Source of the DNA: Blautia sp. MSJ-19 | Lineage (GTDB): Bacteria > Bacillota > Clostridia > Lachnospirales > Lachnospiraceae | NCBI RefSeq assembly: GCF_018918125.1 | Contig: NZ_JAHLQA010000039.1 | Span: 62,001 to 126,000 of the forward strand | Direction: 5' to 3' | DNA length: 64,000 nucleotides | Part shown: positions 1 to 9,147 of the stretch, in pieces | Numbering within the stretch: the first letter of the stretch is position 1 | Layout: each line of letters opens with the position of its first letter | Notes under the pieces: generated by a model | The model's database searches: none | What the model was told of the DNA's origin: nothing | Seen by the model: the letters and a program-made list of their open reading frames with translations, nothing else | Translations under genes and position numbers: made by a program

Positions 1-984
1 AAAGTGCTTCAGCACCTGATCGATACCAATATGGAGCAGCTTCCGGGCTATGGAACCGACCATTACTGTGAAGAAGCAAAAGAAAAGATTAAGAAGGCAT
101 GTGGCTGTGAGGACGCAGAAGTCTTTTTGCTGATCGGTGGCACGCAGACCAATCAGATTGTCATTGACACAATGTTACAGCCATATGAGGGTGTTGTAGC
201 GGCTCAGACAGGGCATGTGAGTACGCATGAGGCCGGTGCGATTGAATTTACCGGACATAAAGTGCTGACACTTCCGGAAAAGAATGGAAAAATCTGTGCG
301 GCAGACCTGAAGAATCTGGTTGAGACATTCTATGGGGATGAGAATCATGAACATATGGTATTTCCGGGAATGGTATATATCTCTCATCCGACAGAGTATG
401 GAACTCTGTATACAAAAGAAGAACTGACAGCTCTCTCAGTCGTATGCAGAGAATATAAACTTCCTCTTTTCATGGACGGAGCAAGACTGATCTATGGCCT
501 TGTCAGCAAAGAGACAGATGTAACATTGCAGGATATTGCAAAACTTTGTGATGTGTTTTATATCGGAGGAACCAAGGCTGGGGCACTGTGCGGTGAAGCT
601 GTTGTATTTACAGGAGACAGTATGCCGAAACATTTTCTTACAAGAGTCAAACAACATGGCGCGCTCCTGGCAAAAGGCAGACTTGTAGGCGTGCAGTTTG
701 ATGCTCTTTTTACAGATGATCTTTATCTGGAAGTTGGACGAAATGCGATTGAGACGGCAGCAGTTCTCAAGGAGGGACTTAAGGAAAAAGACTATCAGTT
801 TTACATCGATTCCCCTACTAATCAGCAGTTTGTAGTCCTGGAGAACAGCCGTATGGAAGAGCTGAAAAAAGAGGTTCAGTTCAGCTTCTGGGAAAAAGCG
901 GATGATACACATACCGTAGTCAGATTTGCAACAAGCTGGGCAACCAGAATGGAAGATGTGGAGAAACTTCTTTCACTGTTATAG
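1..984 (+). CDS. Low-specificity L-threonine aldolase family, 5' partial
   Basis: PLP-dependent beta-eliminating lyase of the threonine aldolase family, which cleaves L-threonine or allo-threonine to glycine and acetaldehyde in the cytoplasm. The frame is open from base 1, so the N-terminus lies outside the window; family members are about 340 residues and about 15 seem to be missing. Counting from the GTG at base 4, the visible motifs are GGTQTN (45-50), the substrate-pocket histidine region GHVSTHEAGA (70-79), the PLP-pyridine aspartate in FMDGAR (D158) and the Schiff-base lysine in GGTKAGAL (K191). The gene is followed by a short AT-rich gap and an unrelated hydrolase gene. The family call is secure; exact substrate preference cannot be read from sequence. 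Confidence 0.9.
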   Translation, partial: KVLQHLIDTNMEQLPGYGTDHYCEEAKEKIKKACGCEDAEVFLLIGGTQTNQIVIDTMLQPYEGVVAAQTGHVSTHEAGAIEFTGHKVLTLPEKNGKICAADLKNLVETFYGDENHEHMVFPGMVYISHPTEYGTLYTKEELTALSVVCREYKLPLFMDGARLIYGLVSKETDVTLQDIAKLCDVFYIGGTKAGALCGEAVVFTGDSMPKHFLTRVKQHGALLAKGRLVGVQFDALFTDDLYLEVGRNAIETAAVLKEGLKEKDYQFYIDSPTNQQFVVLENSRMEELKKEVQFSFWEKADDTHTVVRFATSWATRMEDVEKLLSLL

Positions 985-1050
985 ATTGTAAAAACACTTT
1001 TTTTATCGTATAATAAAACTATTCAGGTGATGAAAAAAGGGAGGTAGAAC

Positions 1051-2004
1051 ATGAAGAAACACAGCAAACGTCTGCTGACTATAGCAGCACTGGTTACGAC
1101 AACAACTGCCACTATCCATATTATAAATAAAGTGATCGCAGCATCCGCCTGTCTGAAGGAAATGCTGGATACTGATGTGAGAAATTATTATCACTGGCGA
1201 TTTGGTGATATCTATTATACAAAAAAAGGCAAAGGCAGCCCGATCCTTCTGATCCATGACATGCTTCCGGGTGGATCCGGATTTGAATGGAGCCGTATTG
1301 AGGATGATCTTGCACTGGAACATACCGTGTATAACATTGATCTTCCTGGATGTGGACGTTCTGAGAAGCCAGGTATGACCTATACAAACTTTGTTTATGT
1401 ACAGGCAATCTGTGATTTCATCAAGAATGTGATCGGAGAGAAAACAGACGTGATCGTGAATGGCTATGCAGGTTCATTTGTTGTAATGGCATGCCATAAT
1501 GAAAAACAGCTTTTTAATAAGATCATGATGGTGAATCCGGTAAGTCTTTCCAGCCTGAAACAAATGCCTGGAAAGAAAGAAAAACTGCTTCGCAAATGCC
1601 TGGAAATTCCTGTATTTGGAACGTTGGTTTACCATATGGTCGTATCAAGAGATGCAATCAATAACGAATTCATCGAGAATTATGCATTCGATCCATTCCA
1701 TCCGGACAGAGATCTGCAGGATGCTTATTATGAAGCAGCACACAGAGGTGGATGCTATGCGAAGAATGTTTATGCAAACAAGGCTTCTAAGTACATGAAT
1801 ATTGACATTACCCGTGCACTCAAAGAGATTGATAACAGCCTTTATATTGTAGAAGGTGAAGCTGAGAACAACGGTGAGGCTATTATAGAAGCGTACCAGA
1901 ATGTAAATCCTTCTGTAGAAGCAGTAATACTTAAGGAAACTAAGCATTTTCCACATGTGGAAGTTCCGGAACAGTTTCTGGAGCAGGTTGGAATCTTCTT
2001 TTAA
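1051..2004 (+). CDS. Alpha/beta-hydrolase fold protein lacking the nucleophile serine
   Basis: A 317-residue alpha/beta-hydrolase fold protein with an N-terminal hydrophobic segment (about 8-30) that may anchor it to the membrane. The strand-loop motif HDMLPGGSG (69-77), the DLPGCGRSEKP turn (97-107) and a C-terminal KHFPHVE segment (298-304) fit the fold and the catalytic histidine region. At the nucleophile elbow, where the family has G-x-S-x-G, this protein reads G138-Y-A140-G-S142, so alanine stands in place of serine. The acidic-residue loop (VEGEAENN) also lacks the usual GxxD form. It may therefore be a non-hydrolytic member or use another residue. The start is the ATG after AGGGAGGT. 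A strong hairpin follows. Confidence 0.75.
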   Translation: MKKHSKRLLTIAALVTTTTATIHIINKVIAASACLKEMLDTDVRNYYHWRFGDIYYTKKGKGSPILLIHDMLPGGSGFEWSRIEDDLALEHTVYNIDLPGCGRSEKPGMTYTNFVYVQAICDFIKNVIGEKTDVIVNGYAGSFVVMACHNEKQLFNKIMMVNPVSLSSLKQMPGKKEKLLRKCLEIPVFGTLVYHMVVSRDAINNEFIENYAFDPFHPDRDLQDAYYEAAHRGGCYAKNVYANKASKYMNIDITRALKEIDNSLYIVEGEAENNGEAIIEAYQNVNPSVEAVILKETKHFPHVEVPEQFLEQVGIFF

Positions 2005-2040
2005 AGAATGAAAAAGCTAATTAAATAAACACAAATAAAG

Positions 2041-2116
2041 AGAACTCATATCCGAGCGGCAGCCTCTTGAAAATTGATTTTGAGGCAGTATAGTTACGGA
2101 TATGAGTTCTTTTTTA
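2041..2116. terminator. Bidirectional hairpin between convergent genes
   Basis: A 14-bp perfect stem (2041-2054 pairing with 2097-2110) encloses a second small stem (2062-2066 with 2082-2086) and is followed by a T-run on the plus strand. On the other strand the hairpin is preceded by an A-run, so it can end both the hydrolase gene and the convergent ABC exporter operon. Confidence 0.85.
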
Positions 2117-2133
2117 TGAAAATATTTTCAAAA

Positions 2134-3282
2134 TCAGCGCTGACGCTTATATTTTGAGACGGCCAGGATTATGGTAAGGAATGCCAGTGTGAACATAACT
2201 TCAATTCCCATAGACTTCCAGATATCAACAGCGATATCAACGGAAACTGTGCGATATTGGGAAAGTGTTTCATTGATGCTTTCATACCAGTAAACCGGCA
2301 GGAACTGTGCAATCTTCAGAACTTTTTTGTCCATAATACTCATGGGCACGAAAACACCGGATAAAAAGCACATGCCAAGAGAAACAATATTGGAAATTCC
2401 GCTGAGCATGTTGCTGTTTTTTATGAAAAGGCCGAGCAGGTAGGACAGCGACAGTGCGACTGTCATCATCAGGAATGTGTTCAGAAGATAGTAGAGCAGA
2501 ACACGGGAAGCCAGAAAATCTTTCTGATACATGATAACTGCACCGATGATAGCAATCAGCCATAATCCGAAACCGAGTGTAAACATGGCGAGGAGTCCTT
2601 CCAGATTCTGACGGCGTATGGATATGGCAGAAGCCTGCATACGTTTTTGGATGTCTTCTTTCTGGAAGGCAAGCAGAAGATATCCCATGGAGTAACAAAG
2701 TACAGCCAGAAACAGATAAGGGACATAGCGGAAATAATAGGTATATCCCGGAGTTTCGGTTATGGTCGTCGCATCCTGATACATGGAAACTTCGGCTGTG
2801 GGCTGGACAAGAGCCGCCTTTGATGCTTCTTCCTGAGAAAAGCCGGCTGAGATGTAAGTGCGTATATTGTTCAGCCATGCGTTAATCTGCTGGTCTACAT
2901 AGAAGGAAGTGTAAGAACCTGGAACCTTTGTGACAGAGATTGGGGTGCCTTGTACAATGCAGGTTTCATAAAAATTTTTCGGAATTTGTACAATATATTC
3001 TGTGTTTCGGTAGTAAAGTTCTTCCTGCATCACAGCAGGATCGCTGGAAATTTCGGATACGTTATGTATGGTTCCGAGATAATCGGTGAGTGCATGAGAA
3101 AGGATGCTGTCATCCTGATCAGCAACTGCAACGTTTACGCTGGTTTTCTGGAAGTCTTCGAGACGGTCTTTACGGGCGGCAGCCTGAAGAGCCATGGCAA
3201 CGGAGAAAAAGATAACCAGATAGATGCTTACCAGGCCAAGATTCTTTTTTAATATTTTCATATAGCCTTTAAATACTGTCAT
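2134..3282 (-). CDS. ABC-2 type exporter permease (second permease)
   Basis: A 382-residue ABC-2 family membrane protein (YhgE/Pip-like layout): one N-terminal membrane segment (about 15-32), a large extracytoplasmic domain (about 33-185), then five or so C-terminal membrane helices ending near residue 378. The start ATG follows AGGAGGAATCGCT and overlaps the last 14 bases of the upstream permease gene, which shows translational coupling. With the neighbouring permease and ATPase it forms an exporter of the kind often used for lipid-active antibiotics or hydrophobic drugs. The substrate is not readable from sequence. The divergent histidine kinase/response regulator pair probably controls it. 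Confidence 0.85.
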   Translation of the reverse strand: MTVFKGYMKILKKNLGLVSIYLVIFFSVAMALQAAARKDRLEDFQKTSVNVAVADQDDSILSHALTDYLGTIHNVSEISSDPAVMQEELYYRNTEYIVQIPKNFYETCIVQGTPISVTKVPGSYTSFYVDQQINAWLNNIRTYISAGFSQEEASKAALVQPTAEVSMYQDATTITETPGYTYYFRYVPYLFLAVLCYSMGYLLLAFQKEDIQKRMQASAISIRRQNLEGLLAMFTLGFGLWLIAIIGAVIMYQKDFLASRVLLYYLLNTFLMMTVALSLSYLLGLFIKNSNMLSGISNIVSLGMCFLSGVFVPMSIMDKKVLKIAQFLPVYWYESINETLSQYRTVSVDIAVDIWKSMGIEVMFTLAFLTIILAVSKYKRQR

Positions 3283-4393
3283 AGCGATTCCTCCTGATCA
3301 GTAAAAATGAAGCAAGTACAAAAATGATGCTCATGCCAGCCAGTGTAATGAGATTCCGGTAATAGCGAGCGGGATCATCGTAAACATTGATACAGTAAAA
3401 AGCATCTGAGATCAGAGCTGCGGGATTGATCCGGTTGATGATCGGGGCATGTTTTTCCACAAGATCTTTCATGGAGCTGTTCATAAGCCCGGAAAGGAAA
3501 CTGCATACCATGGAAAGCGCAAGGATAATGGCAACTTTAATGCCTTCGCTTATTTTTCCGAGACTGCCGACAAAAATTCCCATTGAAACACCGATCAGAC
3601 TTCCAAACAGGGAGATGATAAGCATTTTTCCCATCTGCCCCTGGAAATCAAGCTTTAAAATATTGCGGAGATAGATAAGCAGGATGATTACATCAATGTA
3701 ACCAAGCAGGAAAGATGCAATCTGTTCCGACAGGATCAGTTTGAGCTTATGGGTAGGAGTAACACAACGCCTTGCCGCCAGAGCCGTTAAATTGGCCTGT
3801 AACGTGATTGCAGATCCAAAGCCGATAAAGCATCCATACAGACATGCCATGGCGATTAGAGCGTAGAAAAACTGCGAATTACCATCAATTGTTTTTCCAC
3901 CCAGAGAAATCTCCTGTACCAGTTCACGGGTATCTGCCATCTGTGAAAGACCATCCAGAATTCCGGAAGGGTGGTTTTTCATGATACTTTGGATGGTGTG
4001 CAGGCTGTTGCTGTAGCTTTCCAGAACAGACTGCAGGATACTTTCCGGTATGCCGTGTGCATTAACCATCAGGGACGGTGTCATTTTATTGTAATAAATA
4101 CCGGATATTTTCTTAGCTTTTAAGGCAGCAAGAGCTGTATCTTCGTCCATTTCCCGGATATTTAACAGATCGGGATCACTTTTTTCAATCTGTTCAATGT
4201 AGAAACTGAACAGGGGATTGCTGTCAGTTTCCTGTACCATAGCGACCTGAACAGTTTCGAAATCTGCGTCATTCAGATTTCCAAAGGCGAAAAAGAAGAA
4301 TGTTCCGAGAATCAGAGGAAAGACAAGCGGCCAGAAGGTCATGTTAAAATTCCGGAATTTGACCAGAATATTATATTTTATTAAATGGAACAT
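3269..4393 (-). CDS. ABC-2 type exporter permease (first permease)
   Basis: A 374-residue membrane protein with one N-terminal helix (about 20-38), an extracytoplasmic domain (about 40-170) and a cluster of C-terminal helices. Its build is the same as the next gene in the operon, so the two probably form a heterodimeric channel. Start chosen at the ATG behind AGAAAGGA. It lies 91 bases after the ATPase gene and overlaps the following permease gene by 14 bases. Function as an exporter subunit is by family and context. Confidence 0.85.
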   Translation of the reverse strand: MFHLIKYNILVKFRNFNMTFWPLVFPLILGTFFFFAFGNLNDADFETVQVAMVQETDSNPLFSFYIEQIEKSDPDLLNIREMDEDTALAALKAKKISGIYYNKMTPSLMVNAHGIPESILQSVLESYSNSLHTIQSIMKNHPSGILDGLSQMADTRELVQEISLGGKTIDGNSQFFYALIAMACLYGCFIGFGSAITLQANLTALAARRCVTPTHKLKLILSEQIASFLLGYIDVIILLIYLRNILKLDFQGQMGKMLIISLFGSLIGVSMGIFVGSLGKISEGIKVAIILALSMVCSFLSGLMNSSMKDLVEKHAPIINRINPAALISDAFYCINVYDDPARYYRNLITLAGMSIIFVLASFLLIRRNRYDSI

Positions 4394-4484
4394 AAAAAAT
4401 CCTTTCTGCTAGTTTTTATACACGTTTTTGCATAATTATACAAAATGCTTTCTGGAGTATATTGTATGAAAATGTCAAAAAGTA

Positions 4485-5414
4485 TTAATCGCGAAGCTGT
4501 TTTCCTGTAATCTCCAGAAAAACATCATTCAAAGTCGGAAGCTCAGAAAAAACTCTTCCGAAAGTAATGTCCTGACTCTGGAGATAATTCAGGAGTCGTA
4601 TCAGATTATGTTGAGCACCGGTACAGCGGAGCGTGAGAATCTGGTTTTCATAATGAATATCAAATACATGTGGAAGGTTGCGGATATTCTGCAAATGTTT
4701 TTCTTCCAGAGGAATTGCCTCCACAGTGATAGTTTCACCGGTTTTGATCATTTTTTTCAATTCTTCGGTGGTTCCGGAAGCAATCACGCGTCCATGGTCC
4801 ATAATAGCAATGCGTGTACAGATCTGTTCGACTTCTTCCATGTAATGGGAAGTATAAATAATCGTGGAACCCTGCTCGTTCAGTTTCTGGATACCCTCAA
4901 GAATCTTATTGCGGCTTTGCGGGTCAACTGCTACAGTAGGTTCGTCCAGAATGATGAGGCGTGGCTTGTGGGCGATTCCACAGGCGATATTCAGTCTTCG
5001 TAAAAGGCCACCGGAAAGTTTTTTTGGACGCATTTTGCAGTAATCTTCAAGTCCGACAAACTGAATGGCCTCATCTACCAGTTCTTTCCTTTTTTTCTTA
5101 TCCGATATGTATAATCCGCAAAAATAATCAATGTTTTCATATACAGTCAGTTCGTCAAAAACAGCGACATTTTGCAGAACGATACCAATCTGTTTCTTGG
5201 CTTCGTAATTATCAGGGCTCATGGACTGTCCGAAGACTTCAATCGTGCCTTTATCATATTTTAAAAGAGAGAGCAGGCAATTGATCGCGGTGGTCTTTCC
5301 GGAGCCGTTAGGACCGAGCAATCCAAAAATCTCACCTTCGTGGATATCCAGGTTCAGATGATTTAAGGCAACCAGATCGCCATATCGTTTTACCAGATTT
5401 TCTATATGAATCAT
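4485..5414 (-). CDS. ABC exporter ATP-binding protein
   Basis: A 309-residue ATPase of the DrrA/CcmA exporter family that would power the two ABC-2 permeases encoded downstream. It shows Walker A (GPNGSGKTT), the Q-loop (IGIVLQN), the signature LSGGLLRR, Walker B (LIILDEP) and the switch histidine in YTSHYMEE; a C-terminal extension of about 80 residues is typical of drug exporters. An in-frame ATG lies 15 codons upstream, but the ATG at 5414 has a clean GGGAGGAATT site and begins MIHIENL, so it is preferred. First gene of the minus-strand operon, divergent from the two-component system. Confidence 0.93.
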   Translation of the reverse strand: MIHIENLVKRYGDLVALNHLNLDIHEGEIFGLLGPNGSGKTTAINCLLSLLKYDKGTIEVFGQSMSPDNYEAKKQIGIVLQNVAVFDELTVYENIDYFCGLYISDKKKRKELVDEAIQFVGLEDYCKMRPKKLSGGLLRRLNIACGIAHKPRLIILDEPTVAVDPQSRNKILEGIQKLNEQGSTIIYTSHYMEEVEQICTRIAIMDHGRVIASGTTEELKKMIKTGETITVEAIPLEEKHLQNIRNLPHVFDIHYENQILTLRCTGAQHNLIRLLNYLQSQDITFGRVFSELPTLNDVFLEITGKQLRD

Positions 5415-5664
5415 AATAATTCCTCCCGGTAGTAAGTGATTTGATTGACATGCAGACATTTGTATGCGTTTGCATGATTATACTATAAAATAAATTGTAC
5501 AAAATACCAAGTGCATGATGTCATGGAAAAGATATGACATTTGTCACTTTGAGGCGCTCGGAATGTGTTATATTATTATATTATAGTGAAAAACAGGACG
5601 AAGTATAAAAGCTTTTTGCATGGATATTAAAAAACTTTATAAAAAGTTATGAGATAGGAGAGAT
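5415..5664. promoter_or_regulatory. Divergent control region, ABC exporter versus two-component system
   Basis: A 250-base AT-rich gap between divergent start codons. It holds a near-palindrome, ATGTCAT (5518-5524) and ATGACAT (5534-5540), followed by a TTGTCA box and a TATATT/TATTATA stretch near 5569-5580. A minus-strand TATAAT-like box lies near 5477-5482. These are plausible binding and promoter elements for the adjacent NarL-type regulator; the assignment is inference. Confidence 0.4.
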
Positions 5665-6774
5665 ATGGGATATTTTCAAGACACAGGTGTAGTATTTCTG
5701 TATGGCCTGGCGGCATTGCTATGGATTGATCTGGACAGAGCGTTTATTTTTGCATTTCTCTGGACTTTGATTCTGATATGCGAAATCTATTTTCTACAAA
5801 GAAAAGAGATAAAGATCATTACCTGTGCAATGTTTTTGGTATCAGCAGCATTTGTGCCGGAGGTGAGCCTTTTTTATCCTGTGCTGATCTATATATTGCT
5901 GAAAGAAGGAAACTGGCAGATCGCTTTTACGGGAATCATGGCTGGTATATATTTTTTATTGAATTATAAAAGTCCGCAGAAAGGTTTAATGGCAGATTTT
6001 TTACTCGGAAGTCTGACAGCGGCGATATTAGAGAAAAAAACGCGTAAGTACAATAAAAAGGACAATGAAATACGCCGAATTATGGACACGGGAGAAGAAA
6101 AAACGATTCTTCTGTCGGAAAAAAACAGGGCATTGGCAGAGAAGCAAAATTCTGAAATTTATGCGGCAACACTTCGCGAAAGAAACCGAATTGCAAGAGA
6201 AATACATGATAATGTAGGCCATGTATTATCGAGAACAATTCTTTTGACAGGTGCTATAAGGGCCATAAATAAGGATCCAAATCTGGATAATCTGTTGACA
6301 GGATTGGACGGTTCACTTAATTCTGCGATGAACAGTATTCGTTCCAGTGTACACGATCTTCATGATGATGCGATTAATCTTGAAGAAACAATAAAGAACA
6401 TTATTTCGGACTTTAAAAGAGAAAATGTAGAAATGGAATATGATATGTCCGAAATAATACCCAGTAATATAAAATACTGCTTTATTAGCATTACAAAGGA
6501 AGCACTGTCGAATGCTGATAAATATAGCAATGCGACACGAATAAAAATTACAATGAGAGAGCATCCGGCGATGTATCAGCTTTGCATTAAAGATAACGGA
6601 AAAGGGTGCCGGGATTATGCTGAAAATTCAACGGGAATAGGACTGAAAAATATGCAGGAACGTGTTACAGCATTAAATGGAACGTTACAGATCGATGGAG
6701 AAAAAGGATTTCAGATTTTTATTATAATCCCTAAACAGACTAAATGGAATCTCAGGGAAAATGAGGGTTTATAA
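5665..6774 (+). CDS. Sensor histidine kinase, NarL/DesK type (HisKA_3)
   Basis: A 369-residue membrane kinase. The first 100 residues form about four or five membrane helices with almost no extracytoplasmic loop, like intramembrane-sensing kinases that watch the envelope. A short coiled linker leads to the HisKA_3 phosphoacceptor RNRIAREIHDNVGH (H181), followed by a HATPase domain with the N box KEALSNADKYS and G box DNGKGC/GIGLKNM. The start ATG follows GATAGGAGAGAT. The response regulator begins three bases after the stop. The exporter operon diverges from this gene, which suggests the LiaSR- or BceRS-like logic of drug sensing and export; the inducer is unknown. Confidence 0.92.
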   Translation: MGYFQDTGVVFLYGLAALLWIDLDRAFIFAFLWTLILICEIYFLQRKEIKIITCAMFLVSAAFVPEVSLFYPVLIYILLKEGNWQIAFTGIMAGIYFLLNYKSPQKGLMADFLLGSLTAAILEKKTRKYNKKDNEIRRIMDTGEEKTILLSEKNRALAEKQNSEIYAATLRERNRIAREIHDNVGHVLSRTILLTGAIRAINKDPNLDNLLTGLDGSLNSAMNSIRSSVHDLHDDAINLEETIKNIISDFKRENVEMEYDMSEIIPSNIKYCFISITKEALSNADKYSNATRIKITMREHPAMYQLCIKDNGKGCRDYAENSTGIGLKNMQERVTALNGTLQIDGEKGFQIFIIIPKQTKWNLRENEGL

Positions 6775-6777
6775 AAC

Positions 6778-7410
6778 ATGAAAATTGTAATAGTGGATGA
6801 TGATTGCCTGGTTACAGAGGCTTTGAAAACAATCCTGGGTATTAATGAAGATATACAGGTGGTTGCAACTGGAACAGATGGCAGGGAAGCGGTAGAGCTG
6901 TTTGAAATACATAAACCAGATGTGTTGTTGATGGATATTCGAATGAAAAATATGAATGGCCTGGAAGCTTCCGGGAAAATATTAAAAGAAAATCCAGAGG
7001 CAAATATATTACTTCTTACTACATTTCTGGATGACGAGTATATTGTAAAAGCGCTTCGGCTTGGAGCAAAAGGTTATTTACTTAAGCAGGATTATGCAAA
7101 TATTCTACCGGCTATTCGTGCGGTATATTCGGGACAGACAGTATTTGGGCAGGAAATAATGTCCAAAATACCGGACTTAATACAAGAAAAAGCAGGATTT
7201 GACTATAATTCCTGCGAAATTAATGAAAGAGAGAAAGAGATTATCTGCCTGATTGCAAATGGGTACAGCAACAAAGAAATCGCAGCGAAAATGTATTTGA
7301 GCGAAGGAACAGTTCGGAACTATTTGAGTGCGATTTTGGATAAATTGCAGCTCCGCGATAGAACACAGGTGGCGATTTTTTACTATAAGCACGGTGATAT
7401 GCACGAATAA
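6778..7410 (+). CDS. Response regulator, NarL/FixJ family
   Basis: A 210-residue two-domain regulator. The receiver (1-120) has the acidic pocket VDDD (6-9), the phosphoacceptor D53 in LLMDIRM, the switch threonine in LLLTTF and the lysine in GYLLKQD. The LuxR-type helix-turn-helix (about 145-205) shows the NEREKEIICLIANGYSNKEI pattern and the recognition-helix region EGTVRNYLS. It starts three bases after the kinase stop, so the pair is co-translated. The likely target is the divergent promoter region at 5460-5660. Confidence 0.94.
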   Translation: MKIVIVDDDCLVTEALKTILGINEDIQVVATGTDGREAVELFEIHKPDVLLMDIRMKNMNGLEASGKILKENPEANILLLTTFLDDEYIVKALRLGAKGYLLKQDYANILPAIRAVYSGQTVFGQEIMSKIPDLIQEKAGFDYNSCEINEREKEIICLIANGYSNKEIAAKMYLSEGTVRNYLSAILDKLQLRDRTQVAIFYYKHGDMHE

Positions 7411-7982
7411 TATACAACTCGAGAATGTATATTTATAAATGAAATATGCATTCTCAAGAAGGACAAGAATAAGAAAACAGAGTAAAAAGAGACGATAAAA
7501 GGGTACGAAAACAAACGATGATGGATGCGAATATGCACAGATGCACAAGAAAGACGGATGATATGAAGATATTTTGAAGACAATATACTATAGTTGAGTA
7601 AATAAATGAATTAAAAATGAGAGGATAAAAAGACATTTGTACTTGAAAGAAAGACACTCCGACTTATGCCTTTTTGAAAATAAATAAAACAGAAAATTCA
7701 AATGAAACAATGGAATATTCAGAAAACATTATAAAAAGTGTATAAATTACGAGGGCGTGATATTAGAATAGCTGGCTGATTCCTAAAATGTTTATGCAAA
7801 ATGTTTTTTGGCATTGGCAATTTACGATGATTAAATGCCAGATATTATGAATTATTGGTTATACTTTTCGACTATTGCTTGTTCTATGGCATTGGCAATT
7901 TAATGTGCTTGAAATGTCTAATGTTGTGGATCTGCGTGCGTAGCCATGACTTTTACACAGATAATCTATGAGATGTTTACGC
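7411..7982. other. AT-rich non-coding stretch before the repeat array
   Basis: No convincing gene in 570 bases. A stem of 12 pairs (7421-7432 with 7444-7455, one G-T pair) lies just after the response regulator but lacks a T-run. The 15-mer GGCATTGGCAATTTA occurs twice, at 7810-7824 and 7888-7902. Around 7860-7900 the text is loosely similar to part of the 648-bp repeat that follows (ATACTTTTCGA), so this may be the eroded remains of an older repeat unit. Confidence 0.5.
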
Positions 7983-8278
7983 AAATATCCTGAGTTGTTA
8001 CAATTTGCCATGAGTAAAATGCTTGTTTGTATAGACATACTTTTCGAATTGTTGATTTCCGTAATGCTCGATGTTTGATGTAATATATCCCATATCATTA
8101 AAAGGTTGTTTGCTATGCCTGATAGATGATTTCATGATTTGCGTAGCTATGGAGCTGTTAAGTACTGATTATTGTAATGCTTTAAGTGAAATATCTTACG
8201 GTATTGGGCACTTTACTATGCACAAAAGCTGGATATTGTGATTGCCTGGTTATGGCTTTTGACTACTAATTTTTGCAA

Positions 8279-8294
8279 TGTTTCACGTGAAACA
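8279..8294. promoter_or_regulatory. parS: parS site 1 (perfect)
   Basis: TGTTTCACGTGAAACA, identical to the 16-bp parS palindrome of Bacillus subtilis bound by ParB (Spo0J). It lies inside repeat unit 1, 1.8 kb upstream of parA. Confidence 0.95.
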
Positions 8295-8446
8295 TTTACC
8301 AGAGGTGGCTCGTTGTCTGAAAAAAGCGATTCCTTCTGGCCACCGCGATTCTCCTTAGATACGGGTATAAACAGCAATGAAAAAGAACTGTGCTGCAACA
8401 TTCTGCAGGAGTTCATGGGAGTTCTTAGAGATGTTCTGACTGCGTA

Positions 8447-8498
8447 ATACATAATAATTACACTGTGTGAGCGAAGCGAGTTTGTGATTATTATGTAT
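8447..8498. repeat. Conserved hairpin in repeat unit 1
   Basis: 15-bp inverted repeat: ATACATAATAATTAC (8447-8461) pairs with GTGATTATTATGTAT (8484-8498), with one wobble pair and a 22-base loop. The same structure recurs in units 2 and 3. No T-run follows. Confidence 0.8.
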
Positions 8499-8927
8499 GT
8501 TCCTGGCAGACAGGTTATCTCATAGAACTTCCGAACGACGAAGCCGTTGCAATCACAGTTCTTTATACATTGCGTGAATAATACCCGAGTAAGTCTGATT
8601 TTTTGTTTTTGAGTCTATAATATTTCACGTAAATATCCTGAGTTGTTGGAACTTGCCATGAGTAAAGTGCTTGTTTGCATAGACATACCTTTCGAATTGC
8701 CGACTTCCGTAATGCTCGATGTTGAATGTGAAATACCCCATATTATTAGAAGATTGTTTGTTATGCCTGATAAATGCTTTCATGATTTGCGTAGTTATAG
8801 GGTTCGTTAAGTGCTAATCATTGTAATACTTTAAATGAAATGCCTTACGATATTGGGCGCTTTATTATGCGCAAAAGCTGGATATTGTGATTGCCTGGTT
8901 ATGGCTTTTGACTACTAATTTTTGCAA

Positions 8928-8943
8928 TGTTTCACGTAAAACA
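8928..8943. promoter_or_regulatory. parS-like site 2 (one substitution)
   Basis: TGTTTCACGTAAAACA, parS with a single G-to-A change at position 11 that breaks the palindrome next to its centre. ParB binding is probably weakened, by analogy with the known sensitivity of the central bases. Confidence 0.8.
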
Positions 8944-9095
8944 TTTACCAGCGGTGGCTCGTTATCTGAAAAAAGCGATTCCTTCTGGCCACCGCGATTC
9001 TCCTTAGATACGGGTATAAACAGCAATGAAAAAGAACTGTGCTGCAACATTCTGCAGGAGTTCATGGGAGTTCTTAGAGATGTTCTGACTGCGTA

Positions 9096-9147
9096 ATACA
9101 TAATAATTACACTGTGTGAGCGAAGCGAGTTTGTGATTATTATGTAT
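9096..9147. repeat. Conserved hairpin in repeat unit 2
   Basis: The same 15-bp inverted repeat as in unit 1 (9096-9110 with 9133-9147), sequence unchanged. Confidence 0.8.

Larger units (their letters stand above)
7983..8630. repeat. 648-bp direct repeat, unit 1 (parS-bearing)
   Basis: First of three head-to-tail units. It opens with AAATATCCTGAG and contains a perfect parS (8279-8294), a long hairpin (8447-8498) and the end block ACCCGAGTAAGTCTGATTTT. The following unit repeats almost every base over 648 positions, with the first 300 bases more diverged than the last 350. Short frames on both strands are open in all copies but have no convincing ribosome sites or family resemblance. Confidence 0.9.
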
